64,000 nucleotides of DNA from Aphelocoma coerulescens (taxonomy: Eukaryota; Chordata; Aves; Passeriformes; Corvidae). The stretch's first letter is position 1. Every line of letters begins with the position of its first letter. Made by a program: the position numbers and the translations under genes. Below the pieces are notes generated by a model, which was given only the letters and a program-made list of their open reading frames with translations, was not told the DNA's origin and made no database searches. The stretch lies in NCBI RefSeq assembly GCF_041296385.1, contig NW_027184063.1, positions 434,001 to 498,000 on the forward strand, written 5' to 3'. Positions 20,990 to 31,802 of the stretch are shown here, one piece after another.

Positions 20990-22480
20990 TCACTCTGCTC
21001 CTTTACTCACATCCCACGAGTTCCTCAGCTGCTTTCACAACCATGTTCTTTACACAGCTCAAAGCAAGTGTCACAAGCACAAGTATTGCTGGGATCCCAG
21101 TTAGACTTTGCAAAAGTCAGGCCAACCATCAGTCAGGGAAAATCCAAGCCCTTTAAATATTTTATCCAAACAGTTACTGTCTAACCCTCCCCTTAATTCC
21201 CTGCTGGATGCAGCAACTGATTTTATCCTCTCCCCCTGATCATCCCATCCAGCATCACATTTGGAATGTGCACACAACAAGTGCTGCTGTTCCAGTTCAA
21301 GAATCCACATACTCCCTGTCCATGTCACAGCAATAGGGCTAAAACCAATCTGCTCTGTGAGGTCATTTTAGCTGTGGCTGGAAATTGTTCCTTTATTTCA
21401 GCAAACCCCAAAGGAGCTGCATTCACTCAAGTTTCCATCTGCAGAGCCCAATGGTGTGTGGCTGCTCTGTTCCTAAAGGCAGATCTTTGTGAAGCAGAGA
21501 TGGATTCTAAAATCCATCCCACTGTAGTTCCCGCACTGGGATGTTTCCAAGTTCCATCCCCTTTAACCTTTCCCCACAGTCGGGTTCCCGGTGGTGACTC
21601 CTTGCACGAGGGACGGAACGTTAATACCCCCAGTGTCCTTGGTGCTCCTGATTCTCCCAGGGCCAAACGTGTGCTCCAAATTCCATCACTTCCCACCCAT
21701 CCTGGGGCTCCTAAGGATCTGACTGTGTCCTGCTGACACTCTGTGCCTCTCCAAGGCTCGTTGTTTGTTGGCTGAGCCCAGGTGTCACTGAGAAAGGCAG
21801 AATCATTTCTACAAACACAGCCTAGCCTCAGAGCCTGGGCCACAGCCAGGAGCTGCTGGACCTCAGGATTCCAAACAGCTCAAGTGTCTGTCCCAGGGCA
21901 ATCCCACTTTTCCTTTGTCCTGGGATCCTTTGGCCTTGACCTTGTTAAATCAGGATATTTTATACCCACCTGTAAGGGGTCCTGTGGGAGGCCTGGGCTT
22001 CCTTTCCAGCCCAGACACCCCTGAACTGGCTGGAAACATTCCCATTGTCCTGTCTGAGGGTGATTCCATACTTCTGGAATTTGACAGCCCCAGGGGGTAT
22101 CAGTGCAATCTGTCAGCTGATCAATATTTCCTGAGGTAATTTCCAGATCCAGTTTGGAAATGTTACAATTCTCAGCAGTATCGTTCTTATGTGCCCATGG
22201 TAAGGAATATTCTCCTTCCATCCCTGTCCAGGTGCCCTGGGTGCTATTTCCTTCCACAAGCGTTCCCAGATTTTTGTTAAATTGCTGACTGAAGCTCCCC
22301 ACGGAACTGGATTTTCTGCACAGGTTGGTGTTGGCAAACAAGCTGTTACAGGGGTCACATTCTGTCATCTGCCAACATCTTGCACTGACTTTGAAAACCA
22401 CATTTCCCTTCCCAGAAGTCAGGAACATCGTTTCTATTATTATTATAGATACACAATTATTGATCATCTTCATCTAGATC
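20990..22480 (-). pseudogene. Gammaretrovirus-like env remnant
   Basis: Minus-strand frames include a Cys- and Asn-rich SU part (21880-22473, with MTECDPCNSLFANTNLC), further env-like sequence (21427-21843), a Cys pair in a WNSSTCCVHIPN context near 21290, and a C-terminal hydrophobic anchor near 21060-21120 followed by a short tail. Stops and frame changes separate the parts. It follows the integrase remnant in proviral order. Confidence 0.6.
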
Positions 22481-22559
22481 CAATAAATAGTATCCCCTTA
22501 GAAAATCCTATTCAATACCTAAAACAATAGGATTTATGCAAAACCCCAAACTCCACGGT

Positions 22560-23960
22560 GTCAGTCAGTCTTGTTTCTGCTGTATTTAATGTGTGCTCGC
22601 TGGTTTTACCCACATGTGATGAACCCCGAGTTTGATTCCTTCTACCTTGAGTGCAGGGTAGGTTACCAGGAGGACTTGAGATGGTCCCTTCCACTTTGGC
22701 TGGATTGTTCCAAAATTCCAGGTTCTGATGCACACCGCATCTCCTGGTTGGAAAGGATGTACAGGCGAGTCCAGCCCCAATGATCTGTTGAGAACCATGC
22801 ACCTTTTAAGGCTTACAAGAGTTAGTCCCAGTGCTATTAAATATTCATTTCAGCAAAACTTCTGAGACTTCCCTTGTCTTGTTGGTGCCACATGGGAAAG
22901 CTTCTGGCCATCCAGAAAAAGGATCCACCAATGCCAAAATGTGCCAGTCCCCCTTCTGCCTGGGCAGTTCTGCAAAATCAGTTGGCCAAAATCACCTGGT
23001 GATTCCCATGTAACGAGCCCTGGAGGCAGCCTTCTTCCTTCAAAACCAACCACATCTTTCTCAACAACTGATCTATTATCTTTTGCCATTTTTGTGCTTA
23101 CTAGATGCCTTTGTAAACTGGCCACCATATTCTCCATTTCCTAATGTGTTTCCTGATGTTTTAGTTCCGTTATACATTAATTGTGGAGCTACAATTACCT
23201 GCCCACACGGGGTTACCAATCACCTGCTGGGATTTTCCGTAGCTGCTGCTGATGGGGCTGACTGCCTGTCCTGATCACTGGAATCTGGCTTTTGTTGCAG
23301 AACATTCAAGTTTTTGCCAGGTATTAGTGCAAGGAGAGCTTTTTCAGCACCCTCTTGAGCTGTTTGGTCAGCCAATGGATTCCCTGGATTAACTGGGGAG
23401 TCTCCAAACCCATGGGCTTTACAAGGGCATCAGGGCCACTTCTTTTGGCTTTGGCACACTCTGCAGTAGGTGACTGATTTCTTTTTGTACTCACTGGAGA
23501 CCTCTGTGCCCTTTCCTTCCATGTGGCTCCCTGGGCGTCTATTATTCCAAACCCATAGTTCAAATCAGTCCATATGTTCACCCTTTTTCCTTCAGTGATT
23601 TCTAGGAAAGGTCATTCATTCTGCTTTTTGTGCTGATGTGTTCAAAGCTAAAGCCTGGGTTTCTATGACCTGGGTTGAGGTTCCCACTGCACACCCAGCT
23701 GCCCGTTTTCCATCCGTACCACGCTGCTCCCACCAGGGTGCAGGTCCAGTGCTGGCTCCTGCATGGGATTGCTCTCGAGGTCCCAGAGTCTGCCAGAACA
23801 CACTTGTTCCATGGATCCCAGGCAGCCATAGCACAAAGACTCCAACCCTTCTCTTAGAAGGGACTCGAACACTTCCCTGTTCCAACCTTGGGTACCTTGA
23901 ACCAAACCCTGCAAAGCTTTTGCTGCACCTTACAGGCAGGTCAACAGTTTACAGCGGGAA
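22560..23960 (-). pseudogene. Gammaretrovirus-like pol remnant (RNase H and integrase)
   Basis: In minus-strand order: an RNase H relic near 23616-23900 (ALALNTSAQKAE), its continuation VNIWTDLNYGFGII near 23560, an integrase-core relic at 22850-23137 (WILFLDGQKLSHVAPTR) and an integrase C-terminal domain at 22586-22798 (HPFQPGDAVCIRTWNF and PKWKGPSQVLLVTYPALKVE). Class I (gamma) affinity follows from that C-terminal domain. Gag, protease and most of RT are absent, so the element is 5'-truncated. Confidence 0.78.
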
Positions 23961-24079
23961 AGGAAAAGGTGCCTTTATCTTACCAGGGGTCTTTCTCTGA
24001 TTTCCTTTGGAGCAGGGATCAAAGGTTCTCCCCAGAATCCTTCAGTGCTGCCTGCAGGTCCTGCCATCCCTCAGATCTG

Positions 24080-24500
24080 TTGAAATTCAAGAGGATGAGG
24101 CCACGGGGTGTCCCAATGGTGCCTTGGTTCCATGGGCCCCACAGTGTAACCATGGTGTCCTTGGTTCTGCAGTGTCACAATGGACCCTTCATTCCATGAG
24201 GCCCCACAGTGTGGCAATGGTCCCTTGAGTCCATGAGGTCCCACAAGGTCACAATGGTCCCTTGGTTCCATGGCCCCGCACTCTCACAATGCTCTCCTTG
24301 GCTGCACAAGGTCCCGTAGTGGCACAAGGGTCTCCTTGGTGCAGAGACCAGGGCAGAAGGGTTCCACAAGGCCCCAGAGTGTCACAAGGATCTCTTTGGA
24401 TCTGCAGTGTCAGAACTGACCCTTGGTTACACGAGATCCTCCTGTGTCCCAAGGGCTCGTTGGTTCCACAGGGCCTGATTCTCTGACACTTCAGAGATGG
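24080..24500 (+). repeat. Minisatellite, unit about 45-48 bp
   Basis: Eight to nine degenerate copies of a unit of the form CCTTGGTTCCATGAGGCCCC followed by ACAGTGTCACAATGG. Confidence 0.85.
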
Positions 24501-25180
24501 TGTAGGACAGTTTCTATTTTCCCGCAGTTTGGTGACGAAAGGAGCACGCTGGGCAGAGCACAGAGATGCTGCTGCTGTCTGCTCAGGGGAAAGGGTCCAA
24601 CAAGGCTGAGGGGCTGGGAGGCTGCTGGAAGGGCCGTGCCCCACATGGTACAGCTTTCCTGGGAGGCAGGGAACAGCAGGAGAGACACGCACTGCCCCAC
24701 AGAGCAGCTGGGAAGGGGGACACTGGGCATGAGGAGGAGGAAATGTCCCTCCCAGGGCAGCGCTGGGGCAGGAGAAGCATCCAGAGGGAGGATGAGCTCA
24801 GGGCATGTGTGTGTGTCCAAGGCACAGAGGGTGAGGCTGGGCACAGCTCAGGCCAGGGCTGGAGGTGGCAGGGCAGAGCTGGTGGTGGGGCAGCGAGATG
24901 GGAGTGTGCAGCCTGCAGGGACACAGCAGCAGCGGTGGGAAAGCGCAGGACAAGCTGTGCTGGACATGGCCAAGGGCCCTGGCAGGGCTGGCAGTGCCCA
25001 GGAGAAGCCAAGTCTTGGTGCCCTGGGGCACAGCAGCGTCTGTGCCACCAAGGGCTGGGAGGAAACACCTTGTCCCGAGGCCCTGGGAACTCCTGGCACA
25101 GCCCCAGCAAGGCTGGGCACTGTCAGCCCCTTGTCCTGCCCTCAGCATCCCCCCACATCCCAGTGGCCTCAGGGATCTGC
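24501..25180. other. No gene recognised
   Basis: Moderately GC-rich sequence with open frames on both strands but no family motifs or splice-supported exon chain. Confidence 0.45.
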
Positions 25181-25668
25181 TGGAAGGAGTCCCTGGGGAG
25201 CCTTGGTCACGAATGGCCCTGGGGGCTCCTGAATGCTCCCAGGGACTGCAGGGTTTTCAAAGGACTTTGGCTTTGGCTTTTGCCTGGGAGTCTCTGAGAG
25301 CTTTGTGCAATCCTGGCCCCCAATTATCTGCTCTAATGAGTCCCTGGAGATTCTTTGTCAGTAACAACACTCACTGGGGTTCATTAATGCTTTGAGATAC
25401 TCCAGGGTAATTAAAGCACCTCTTTTTGACACTGAGTCTCTGAGAGGTTTCTGCAGTCATGGTCCCCAATTATCTGCTTTAATCAGTCCCTTGAGAGCCT
25501 TGGTCATTAACAACAGTTCATTAATGCTTCAAGGTACTTCTGGTTTTTCTAAGGTACTTTCCTTTTTCCACACTTGAGTCTCTGAGAGCTTTGTGCAGTC
25601 ATGGTCTCCAGTCCTCTGCTTTAATCAGTCCCTTGAGTGCTTTGTACTGACACACATGTATTGGCAGC
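25180..25668 (+). repeat. Tandem repeat of about 143 bp, three to four copies
   Basis: Units start with GTCTCTGAGAGCTTTGTGCA near 25288, 25435 and 25577, each followed by CCCCAATTATCTGCTTTAAT and AGTCCCTTGAGAGC. A more diverged copy seems to lie at 25180-25287. The array ends exactly where the inverted PIM fragment starts. Confidence 0.85.
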
Positions 25669-25671
25669 CAC

Positions 25672-26601
25672 TGAAGAATTCCCTGCAGCCGCCCCAGCAA
25701 AGGGGGAACCTTTGGTGCCCGGCCAGGCCGTGCCATGCCCAGCTCTGGCAGCATCCCCCTGGCTCTGGACTCACCTGCACGCTGGCCGTGGAGCATGTCT
25801 TTGGAGAAGGTGCCAGAATCAAAGGCCACCATCTTCAGCTGCCACTGGCCAGCTCCAGGAAGAGGTTGTCAGTCTTGAGCTTGTCCTTGGTGGCTCCAGC
25901 AGCAGCAGCCCCACCTGCTACAGCTTCTCCAGGGGCTCCTTCTCCTTCCCTGGGGCCACACCAGGCTCTCAGGGTTCTGCCCAGGGCCCCAGCCATCAAT
26001 GAACCAGACAAGCAAAACCAGGGGGGATGGTGGCCCCCAGTGCTTGCCAGAGCAGGCCTCCAGCTCAGCTGCAGCTCAAGAGCTGTGTGTTCCCTTCTGA
26101 TGCTCCCTGCTCAGAGCTACAGACAGGACAAAATAGTCTGCTTTGCTTTGCCACTGATTGCCAAGAGCTGTGTGGGGCTGTTACCTGCCAGGCCCCTGGA
26201 TCACACTGTACCCGTGGGTCCCTGCCATCCTCTAGGGCACATGAACACCCTGCAGCCAAGGGGCACTGAAGAGCTCTTCCAAGGACGGCCTGTCCAAGGG
26301 CTGCATGGACAAGCACCTCTTAAGAACATCCTGGCACTCTGGGCACAGAAACCAGAAACCACCAGGCAGCTGCAGAAGGATCCCGCCCGCTTTGCCCCCC
26401 GTTCCCGTGCCCAGGCCATGCTGGCTGTGCCCAGAGCTGGGCCTAAACTTGCCCATGCATTCTGTGCTTTGGAGGGCAGCAGGAGAGCAGGACATGTGCC
26501 ACCTCCTAGAGCTGCCAGAGCGGGATGCTCCTGAGCCCGCTGCTGGCTCCCAGCCCTGCTATTCCCCCCGTGCCACAGAGATGAGGGATCCACACAAAAG
26601 G
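25672..26601 (-). pseudogene. Inverted PIM 3'-end copy with intact last exon
   Basis: Reverse complement of 11663-12592. It holds the last exon at 26338-26232 (107 nt: [20 protein letters not shown]... to a TAG), preceded by CCCAG, in the phase required by the upstream PIM exons. This is the C-lobe end of a PIM kinase (Arg of the conserved DRP motif is present). No other kinase exons accompany it; at about 26602 similarity to the gene stops inside the last intron. It is a duplicated gene end rather than a gene. Confidence 0.85.
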
Positions 26602-26863
26602 AACCCAACCAGGAGCCCACACTTTCATTGCCTGCCAGAAATGGGTCTCATTTTGCTCTGCATTCCTTTCCTAGCAGGGGTTATCTATTAAAAACAAGAG
26701 AAGAAAGAAAAGAACCAGAAGAAGTATGAGAAATAAAAACAAAACCCAAATGTGGAGTGAAAAGTCTTCTGCAACTTTGGATTCAGAGGGAATTGGTATT
26801 TTTTAAAAGACAACTCAATTATTTACCTTTTTTTTTTGTTTCATTCAGAACTTACACTGTTTT

Positions 26864-26975
26864 CCTTCCTTCCTTCCTTCCTTCCTTCCTTCCTTCCTTC
26901 CTTCCTTCCTTCCTTCCTTCCTTCCTTCCTTCCTTCCTTCCTTCCTTCCTTCCCTCCTTCCTTCCTTCCTTCCCT
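26864..26975 (+). repeat. (CCTT)n microsatellite
   Basis: About 28 units of a four-base CCTT/TTCC repeat with two CCCT interruptions near the end. It creates spurious open frames on both strands. Confidence 0.98.
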
Positions 26976-27387
26976 AACAAGCCGCTTCCCAACCCATTGA
27001 AGGGGTGCAAAGCAGCAGGATCCCCTTCCAATTGGGGTCCCCTCACCCTCCAAAAATGTGGGGACTTCGCCTCAGTCCCACAAATTGCGGGAGGCTTACA
27101 GCACCTGCCCCAAAATCACTGCAACCTCCCAGAAACCACTTAGAGGCCCCAAAATTGTCAAAAAGCAGCAGGAGCCTCCCCAAAAGCAGCTCCTGCTTTT
27201 CCTCCCTGGAGTGCCCCACTCCAAGTGCCCAAACCACCCCATCCCATCACACAGCACCCCTCCCCATCCCATCCCACCCCTCCTGGACACCAATTCCCCT
27301 TCTGTGGCTCCTGACTCCCCACAGCCGGGCCTTGGGGCTGACGGATCGAGCCATTTGGGGCTGCCATCGACACATTGGGGCTGGGAT

Positions 27388-27394
27388 TGAGTTT
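27388..27394 (-). promoter_or_regulatory. Possible polyadenylation signal (AATAAA) on the minus strand
   Basis: The minus strand reads CCAATAAACTCAATCCC here. It could belong to a minus-strand gene interrupted by the 27.6-34.4 kb provirus, but no terminal exon was recognised. Confidence 0.25.
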
Positions 27395-27591
27395 ATTGGA
27401 GGCACCCGCTCAATCCCTCCATCCCAAATGGGAGCTTGGAACCTCTCCTCAGCCCTTGCTGTGCCCATGGGCTCACCTCAAGTCCCAAAATGAGAGCCAG
27501 GGCCCCACAGCCCATTCAGAACCTCTCAACATTGCCAGAAACAGCAGCATCCTTCCCAAAATGGGCTCCCCGGCTCCCTGACAATAGGTCC

Positions 27592-27597
27592 CCCATC
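27592..27597. repeat. Target-site duplication CCCATC (left)
   Basis: Six bases directly preceding the 5' LTR, repeated at 34425-34430 directly after the 3' LTR. A 6-bp duplication is typical of alpha- and betaretrovirus-like integrases. Confidence 0.9.
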
Positions 27598-27850
27598 TGT
27601 AGGTGACTAGGGACAGGCGTTCGGAAGATATCGCGTTGTATGGGACAGGTCAAACCCCTCCCCTCTACAGGTAATAGGTGAGCAGAAGGAAGTGACGTGC
27701 CAAACCCAGGTTATTTAACCCTATGTAATCCATGAATAAACGCCATTTTGCCACCCACCACATTGGTGTCTGTGAGCTGATGGTCCGAACGACCTGAGGT
27801 GGTCGTCGTGCCGTTCCTGAACCAGGTCGCTACGCCTCCGAGAGGCAACA
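27598..27850 (+). mobile_element. 5' LTR (253 bp) of the tRNA-Phe provirus
   Basis: Begins TGTAGGTGACTAGGG and ends GAGGCAACA. It contains a TATA-like GTTATTTAACCC and the polyadenylation signal GAATAAACGCC. It differs from the 3' LTR (34172-34424) at five positions with no indels, about 2 percent. Confidence 0.95.
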
Positions 27851-27852
27851 AT

Positions 27853-27870
27853 TGGTGCCGAAACCCGGGA
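27853..27870 (+). promoter_or_regulatory. Primer-binding site, tRNA-Phe type
   Basis: TGGTGCCGAAACCCGGGA lies two bases after the 5' LTR and is complementary over 18 bases to the 3' end of vertebrate tRNA-Phe as I know it. This primer is unusual among retroviruses. Confidence 0.88.
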
Positions 27871-27968
27871 TCCGGAATCGGGATCGGGAATTCGCCTGGA
27901 CGGGTTAACGGCGGCCGGTGCGGCAGGACCAGCCCGGCGGGGAGGACGCTCCCGGACCAGCGAGGAGG

Positions 27969-29045
27969 ATGGAAGCTCTTGCGAAGGTCGTATCTCAGAT
28001 TCATAAGCAATGTGGTATCGATTGCAAACCGAAAGATTTTACACTCGCTCTTGCGAGGCTATTGGAAATTGGGGTCATAGACTGACCGGTGGATATCCTC
28101 CACCCAGAAGTATGGGACAAATGTACTACGGCTCTAGCTGATGAAACAATGTCCTCGGGTTCGGGGAAATACCTTAAATTATGGGGAAAAGTCGTGCAGG
28201 CTTTGCGTAAGGCCCTGCGAGAGCAGGAGACCTGGAAAGCCGCACGGAACTGTTTGCTGGCCACACCTCGGTTGGGAGTTGGGGCGGCCACGCAAACTAC
28301 AGATGAAAGCAGCCCTGCCGAGCGCACAGACTCACAGGAGCAAGCACCCTCTCCACGGCCCCCCAGCCCAACCCTACCTACAGAGGGAAAGGAGCGGGTG
28401 CAGTCATTCTGGGGAGGGCTGGTGGAGGAAGCCAGGGAGGCTGCCATTAAAGCGGAGTCCGAAACGGCGTGGGCGAGACCCCCGCCCTATGCCCCGCAGA
28501 ATGGCCCCGACCCCGGAGGGCATGGGGGGGGCGCACACGGGGCCGGAGGGAGCGGGGGAGGTGCGCCAGGTAACACAGACACGGCCGGAGGGAGCGGGGG
28601 AGGTGCGCCAGGTAACACAGACACGGCTGGAGGGAGCGGGGGAGGTGCGCCAGGTAACACAGACACGGCTGGAGGGAGCGGGGGAGGTGCGCCAGGTAAC
28701 ACAGACACGGCCGGAGGGAGCGGGGGAGGTGCGCCAGGTAACACAGACACGGCCGGAGGGAGCGGGGGAGGTGCGCCAGGTAACACAGACACGGCCGGAG
28801 GGAGCGGGGGAGGTGCGCCAGGTAACACAGACACGGCTGGAGGGAGCGGGGGAGGTGCGCCAGATAACACAGACACGGCTGGAGGGAGCGGGGGAGCTGC
28901 GCCAGGTAACACAGACGCGGCCGGCGGGATCAAAGAAGGTCCGCTGGATGCCACAGACGCGCGTGAACGGAAAAGGGGGGGGGAAATCCCGGAGGGGGAA
29001 CCAAGGCCAACCAGAGCGCTCACCCGGAAACATGCCCTCATATAG
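27969..29045 (+). pseudogene. ERV gag, matrix and Gly-rich repeat region
   Basis: An ATG at 27969 after the leader starts an alpharetrovirus-like matrix (MEALAKVVSQIHKQCGI). It is interrupted by TGA at 28083-28085 (a CGA-to-TGA change would explain it), then continues in the same frame. After a Pro-rich segment (PPPYAP, a possible late motif) come nine 14-residue repeats of GGSGGGAPGNTDTA. The frame ends at 29045; capsid continues in another frame, and a G9 run at about 28977-28985 is the likely site of the slip. Confidence 0.8.
28545..28922 (+). repeat. Nine tandem 42-bp units inside gag
   Basis: Unit GGAGGGAGCGGGGGAGGTGC plus GCCAGGTAACACAGACACGG plus CC/CT, in nine almost identical copies. 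Because 42 is a multiple of three, all six frames stay open, which explains the shadow ORFs on both strands. Confidence 0.97.
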
Positions 29046-29049
29046 CAAG

Positions 29050-30328
29050 AGCCTCCCTCAGCAGGAGGCGGGGCGAGCCCAGGGGGAAGGAGCGGCCCAA
29101 TCCTAAGGGAAAGGGGCGGGGTAGGAGCCCGGGGAAAAAGCTCCGGAGCCTGGAAGTATCCAGTCAGTCGACTTCCTGCTCCGAGTCGGACTATAGCTGG
29201 AGCGAGTGGCTTGACGAATGGTCCGTAACCGACTCCGACTCCGACAAAGATGATTTCAGAATAGATAAAAGCTATAACCACCGCGCTCCTACTCGGGCCA
29301 AGGGGAAATTTGAAAAAGAACGTACTCCGCTTACAGACTGGAGAAAGATAAAAACAGCCTGTGCTGAATGGGCCCCTTCAGCCACACTAGCTTTCCCGGT
29401 CCGAGTAGGAGGGCAAGCCGGAAACCAGAGGATTTACTCACCGATAAATCCTAAAGATATACAAGCAATTGTTAAAGCACTTGCAGACAGAGGGATTAAT
29501 TCGGCTATGGTTTCCACCCTCATCGACAGCCTTTTTGGAGGGGATGACATGCTCCCATTTGACATTAAACAAACCTGCAGATTAAGTTTTGATGGGGCAG
29601 GGATGATTGTTTTCAAACAAGAGTGGGAAGACAATTGCACAAAGCAATTAGCCCTAGTAACTGGGGCAGACCACCCCCTCCACGGCTCCAGCCTGCAGCG
29701 GCTAATGGGCACGGACCCGACCATGATCACCCCCCAGGCGCAGGCCGAGGGCCTACGGGCCCACGAAGTCACGGCAACTACCCGTGCCGCTAGAGAAGCT
29801 ATCCGCTCTGCTTCCAGAGTTATTGCTAGACCATCGCCATGGTCCACAATAAAGCAGAGCAAGAACGAAAGTTTCACACAGTTTGTGGACCGCCTCCAGG
29901 CAGCCGTCCGCACTGCGATAACCAGTGTAATGGCATGCTTTAAGTGTGGCCAGGCAGGCCACGCTGTAATGAATTGCCCCCAATTAGAGCCTCCATCAAC
30001 AGCAGTTCCCCCATGCCAGACGCGACCTAGAGGGCCATGCTGGGCATGTGGGAAAAAGGGACATTTTGCCAGAGAATGCAGATCCAAGCTCCAGGGAAAC
30101 GGGAGGGGGAGGGGGCATCCGGGCCGCACACAGCTCCCTCCCACTCGGGACATGAAGCGGCCCAGCTATGCCAATCCTCAATGGGCCGTGGAGCTCCCGC
30201 ACCCACTGCTCCCCCGGGAAATGACCAATTCCACAGCTCAACCAATGGCTCAGTTAAACCTGTCTGCACTCCAGGCACAGCAGGAACAACCCCCTGGGAG
30301 CGAGATCCCTGGGTGGCTTTGGCCATGA
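29050..30328 (+). pseudogene. ERV gag, capsid and nucleocapsid
   Basis: Open frame from about 29045 to a stop at 30326-30328. It contains an Asp/Ser-rich linker, a capsid N-domain (YSPINPKDIQAIVKAL), the major homology region (KQSKNESFTQFVDRLQAAV) and two CCHC zinc knuckles (CFKCGQAGHAVMNC and CWACGKKGHFAREC). The capsid C-domain that should separate the homology region from the first knuckle is almost entirely missing, so there is an in-frame deletion of perhaps 60-80 codons. Capsid and knuckles are alpha/beta (class II) in type. Confidence 0.85.
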
Positions 30329-30385
30329 AAGTGGGCAGCCACCCGCCGATAGTGTGGGGAGTTTGCTGTCTCCATAACAACCCAG

Positions 30386-30676
30386 GTGACTGCTATTCGT
30401 CTCCCCTTTTTGATTGATACAGGATCAGATGTTACCGTCATCCCAGAAACGTACTGGCCTTTACATTGGGAACTGGAGGAGGCCCCCATGGTGGGTGGAG
30501 TTGGGGGATTATCTCGGGCCCAAAAAAGCACCCAACTGATAGCGATAACGCTCTGCACCGAAAAAGGACCGGAGAAAACTATCACCCTTTTCCCATATGT
30601 TATGCCAAAATGTCCACCCTTGTTGGGGAGGGATGCCCTTGCCCTGCTGAAAGTCAGGGTGACAAATTTATTCTAA
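30386..30676 (+). pseudogene. ERV aspartic protease
   Basis: Active site LIDTGSDVTVIPE, with a flap-like GGVGGLS and the conserved C-terminal LLGRDALALL. It is in the same frame as the preceding gag but separated from it by two stops (about 30327 and 30354). The retroviral protease acts as a homodimer to mature Gag and Pol. The catalytic Asp-Thr-Gly is intact in this fragment. Confidence 0.85.
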
Positions 30677-30689
30677 GGGCCACTGCCGC

Positions 30690-31802
30690 ATACCCACCGC
30701 CGCCCATCAAACTGGCATGGAAATCGGTTGACCCGGTGTGGATCGAGCAGTGGCCCTTGTCAAAGCCTCGAATGACCGCCCTCCTCGAGCTCGTTAGCCG
30801 CGAGCTACAGCGGAACCACACAGAGCCCTCCACAAGCCCATGGAACACCCCGGTTTTCGTAATACCCAAACGATCTGGCGAGGGCTTCCGCCTCCTGCAC
30901 GACCTGCGGGAGGTGAACAAGAAAATCCAACCAACAGGTCCAGTCCAAACCTTGCTGCCCATGAACTCGATGATACCAAAAGGGCAGCCCTGCGTGGTGC
31001 TTGACATTAAAGACTGTTTCTTTTCCATACCCCTGCATGATGAAGACAAAGAGCGGTTTGCCTTTTCCATCGTCTTCCCAAACAGTCAATGGCCTAACCT
31101 GCGCTTCCAGTGGAAGGTATTGAGGTATTGCCCCAAGGAATGGTCAACTCCCCCACCATCTGCCAAATCACGGTTGACTGAGCACTAGCACCAGTCCGCC
31201 ACAGCGACCCAGCCGCGACCATTATTCAGTACATGGATGACATCCTGATTGCCGCGCCATCAGCGAGCCAGGTAGACCGACTAGTGTCAACAGTCTCAGA
31301 GACCCTGAAAACAAATGGCTTTGAAATCGCGAGCGCGAAAATAAAAAAGGGACCATGTGTAACCTTTCTAGGAGAAGGAATTACAAGCTCCTACATAACC
31401 CTGCTCCAGATAAAAATCTGCAGGGATATCAAGACGCTCCATGATATGCAGCAGCTGGTGGGATCTCTACAATGGCTCCGTAACATCATCCTGATTGCTC
31501 CTGAGGTCATGGACCCCTTAAATGACCTCCTGAGAGGAAAAAACTCATGGGAACAGAAAGTTCTGACACCAGAAGCGACAAGCTTGCTCGACTTTATCGA
31601 GCAGCAAATGTCTGTGAGTACGCTTGCTAGGTGGGACCCGGGAGCACCACTTGATTTATATGTACACTTTACAAAGAAAGGAGGGGTAGGAGCGCTAGCC
31701 CGGGGACCCCTGACAAAGCCCAACCGATACAGTGGGTGGTCTTGGGAAAGCCGTCACGTGCATTCTCCCCGGGAGTTGAGTGTCTTGGCAACCTTATCAT
31801 GA
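30690..31802 (+). pseudogene. ERV reverse transcriptase with frame breaks
   Basis: 30466-31188 carries palm and fingers (FRLLHDLREVNKKIQ, VVLDIKDCFFSIPL with the first catalytic Asp). At about 31118 a short duplication (GTATTGAGGTATTG) shifts the frame by eight bases. A TGA follows near 31178. The frame with QYMDDILIAAPS then runs on to 31802. YMDD and the surrounding motifs are of class II (alpha/beta) type. The breaks prevent a single product. Confidence 0.87.

Noticed and set aside
26757..27143. Frame with Leu-Pro-Ser-Phe repeats
   Set aside because: Product of the CCTT microsatellite.
28141..29281. Long ORFs in the alternative plus frame and on the minus strand across gag
   Set aside because: Produced by nine copies of a 42-bp unit that keeps all frames open; no domain outside the gag frame.
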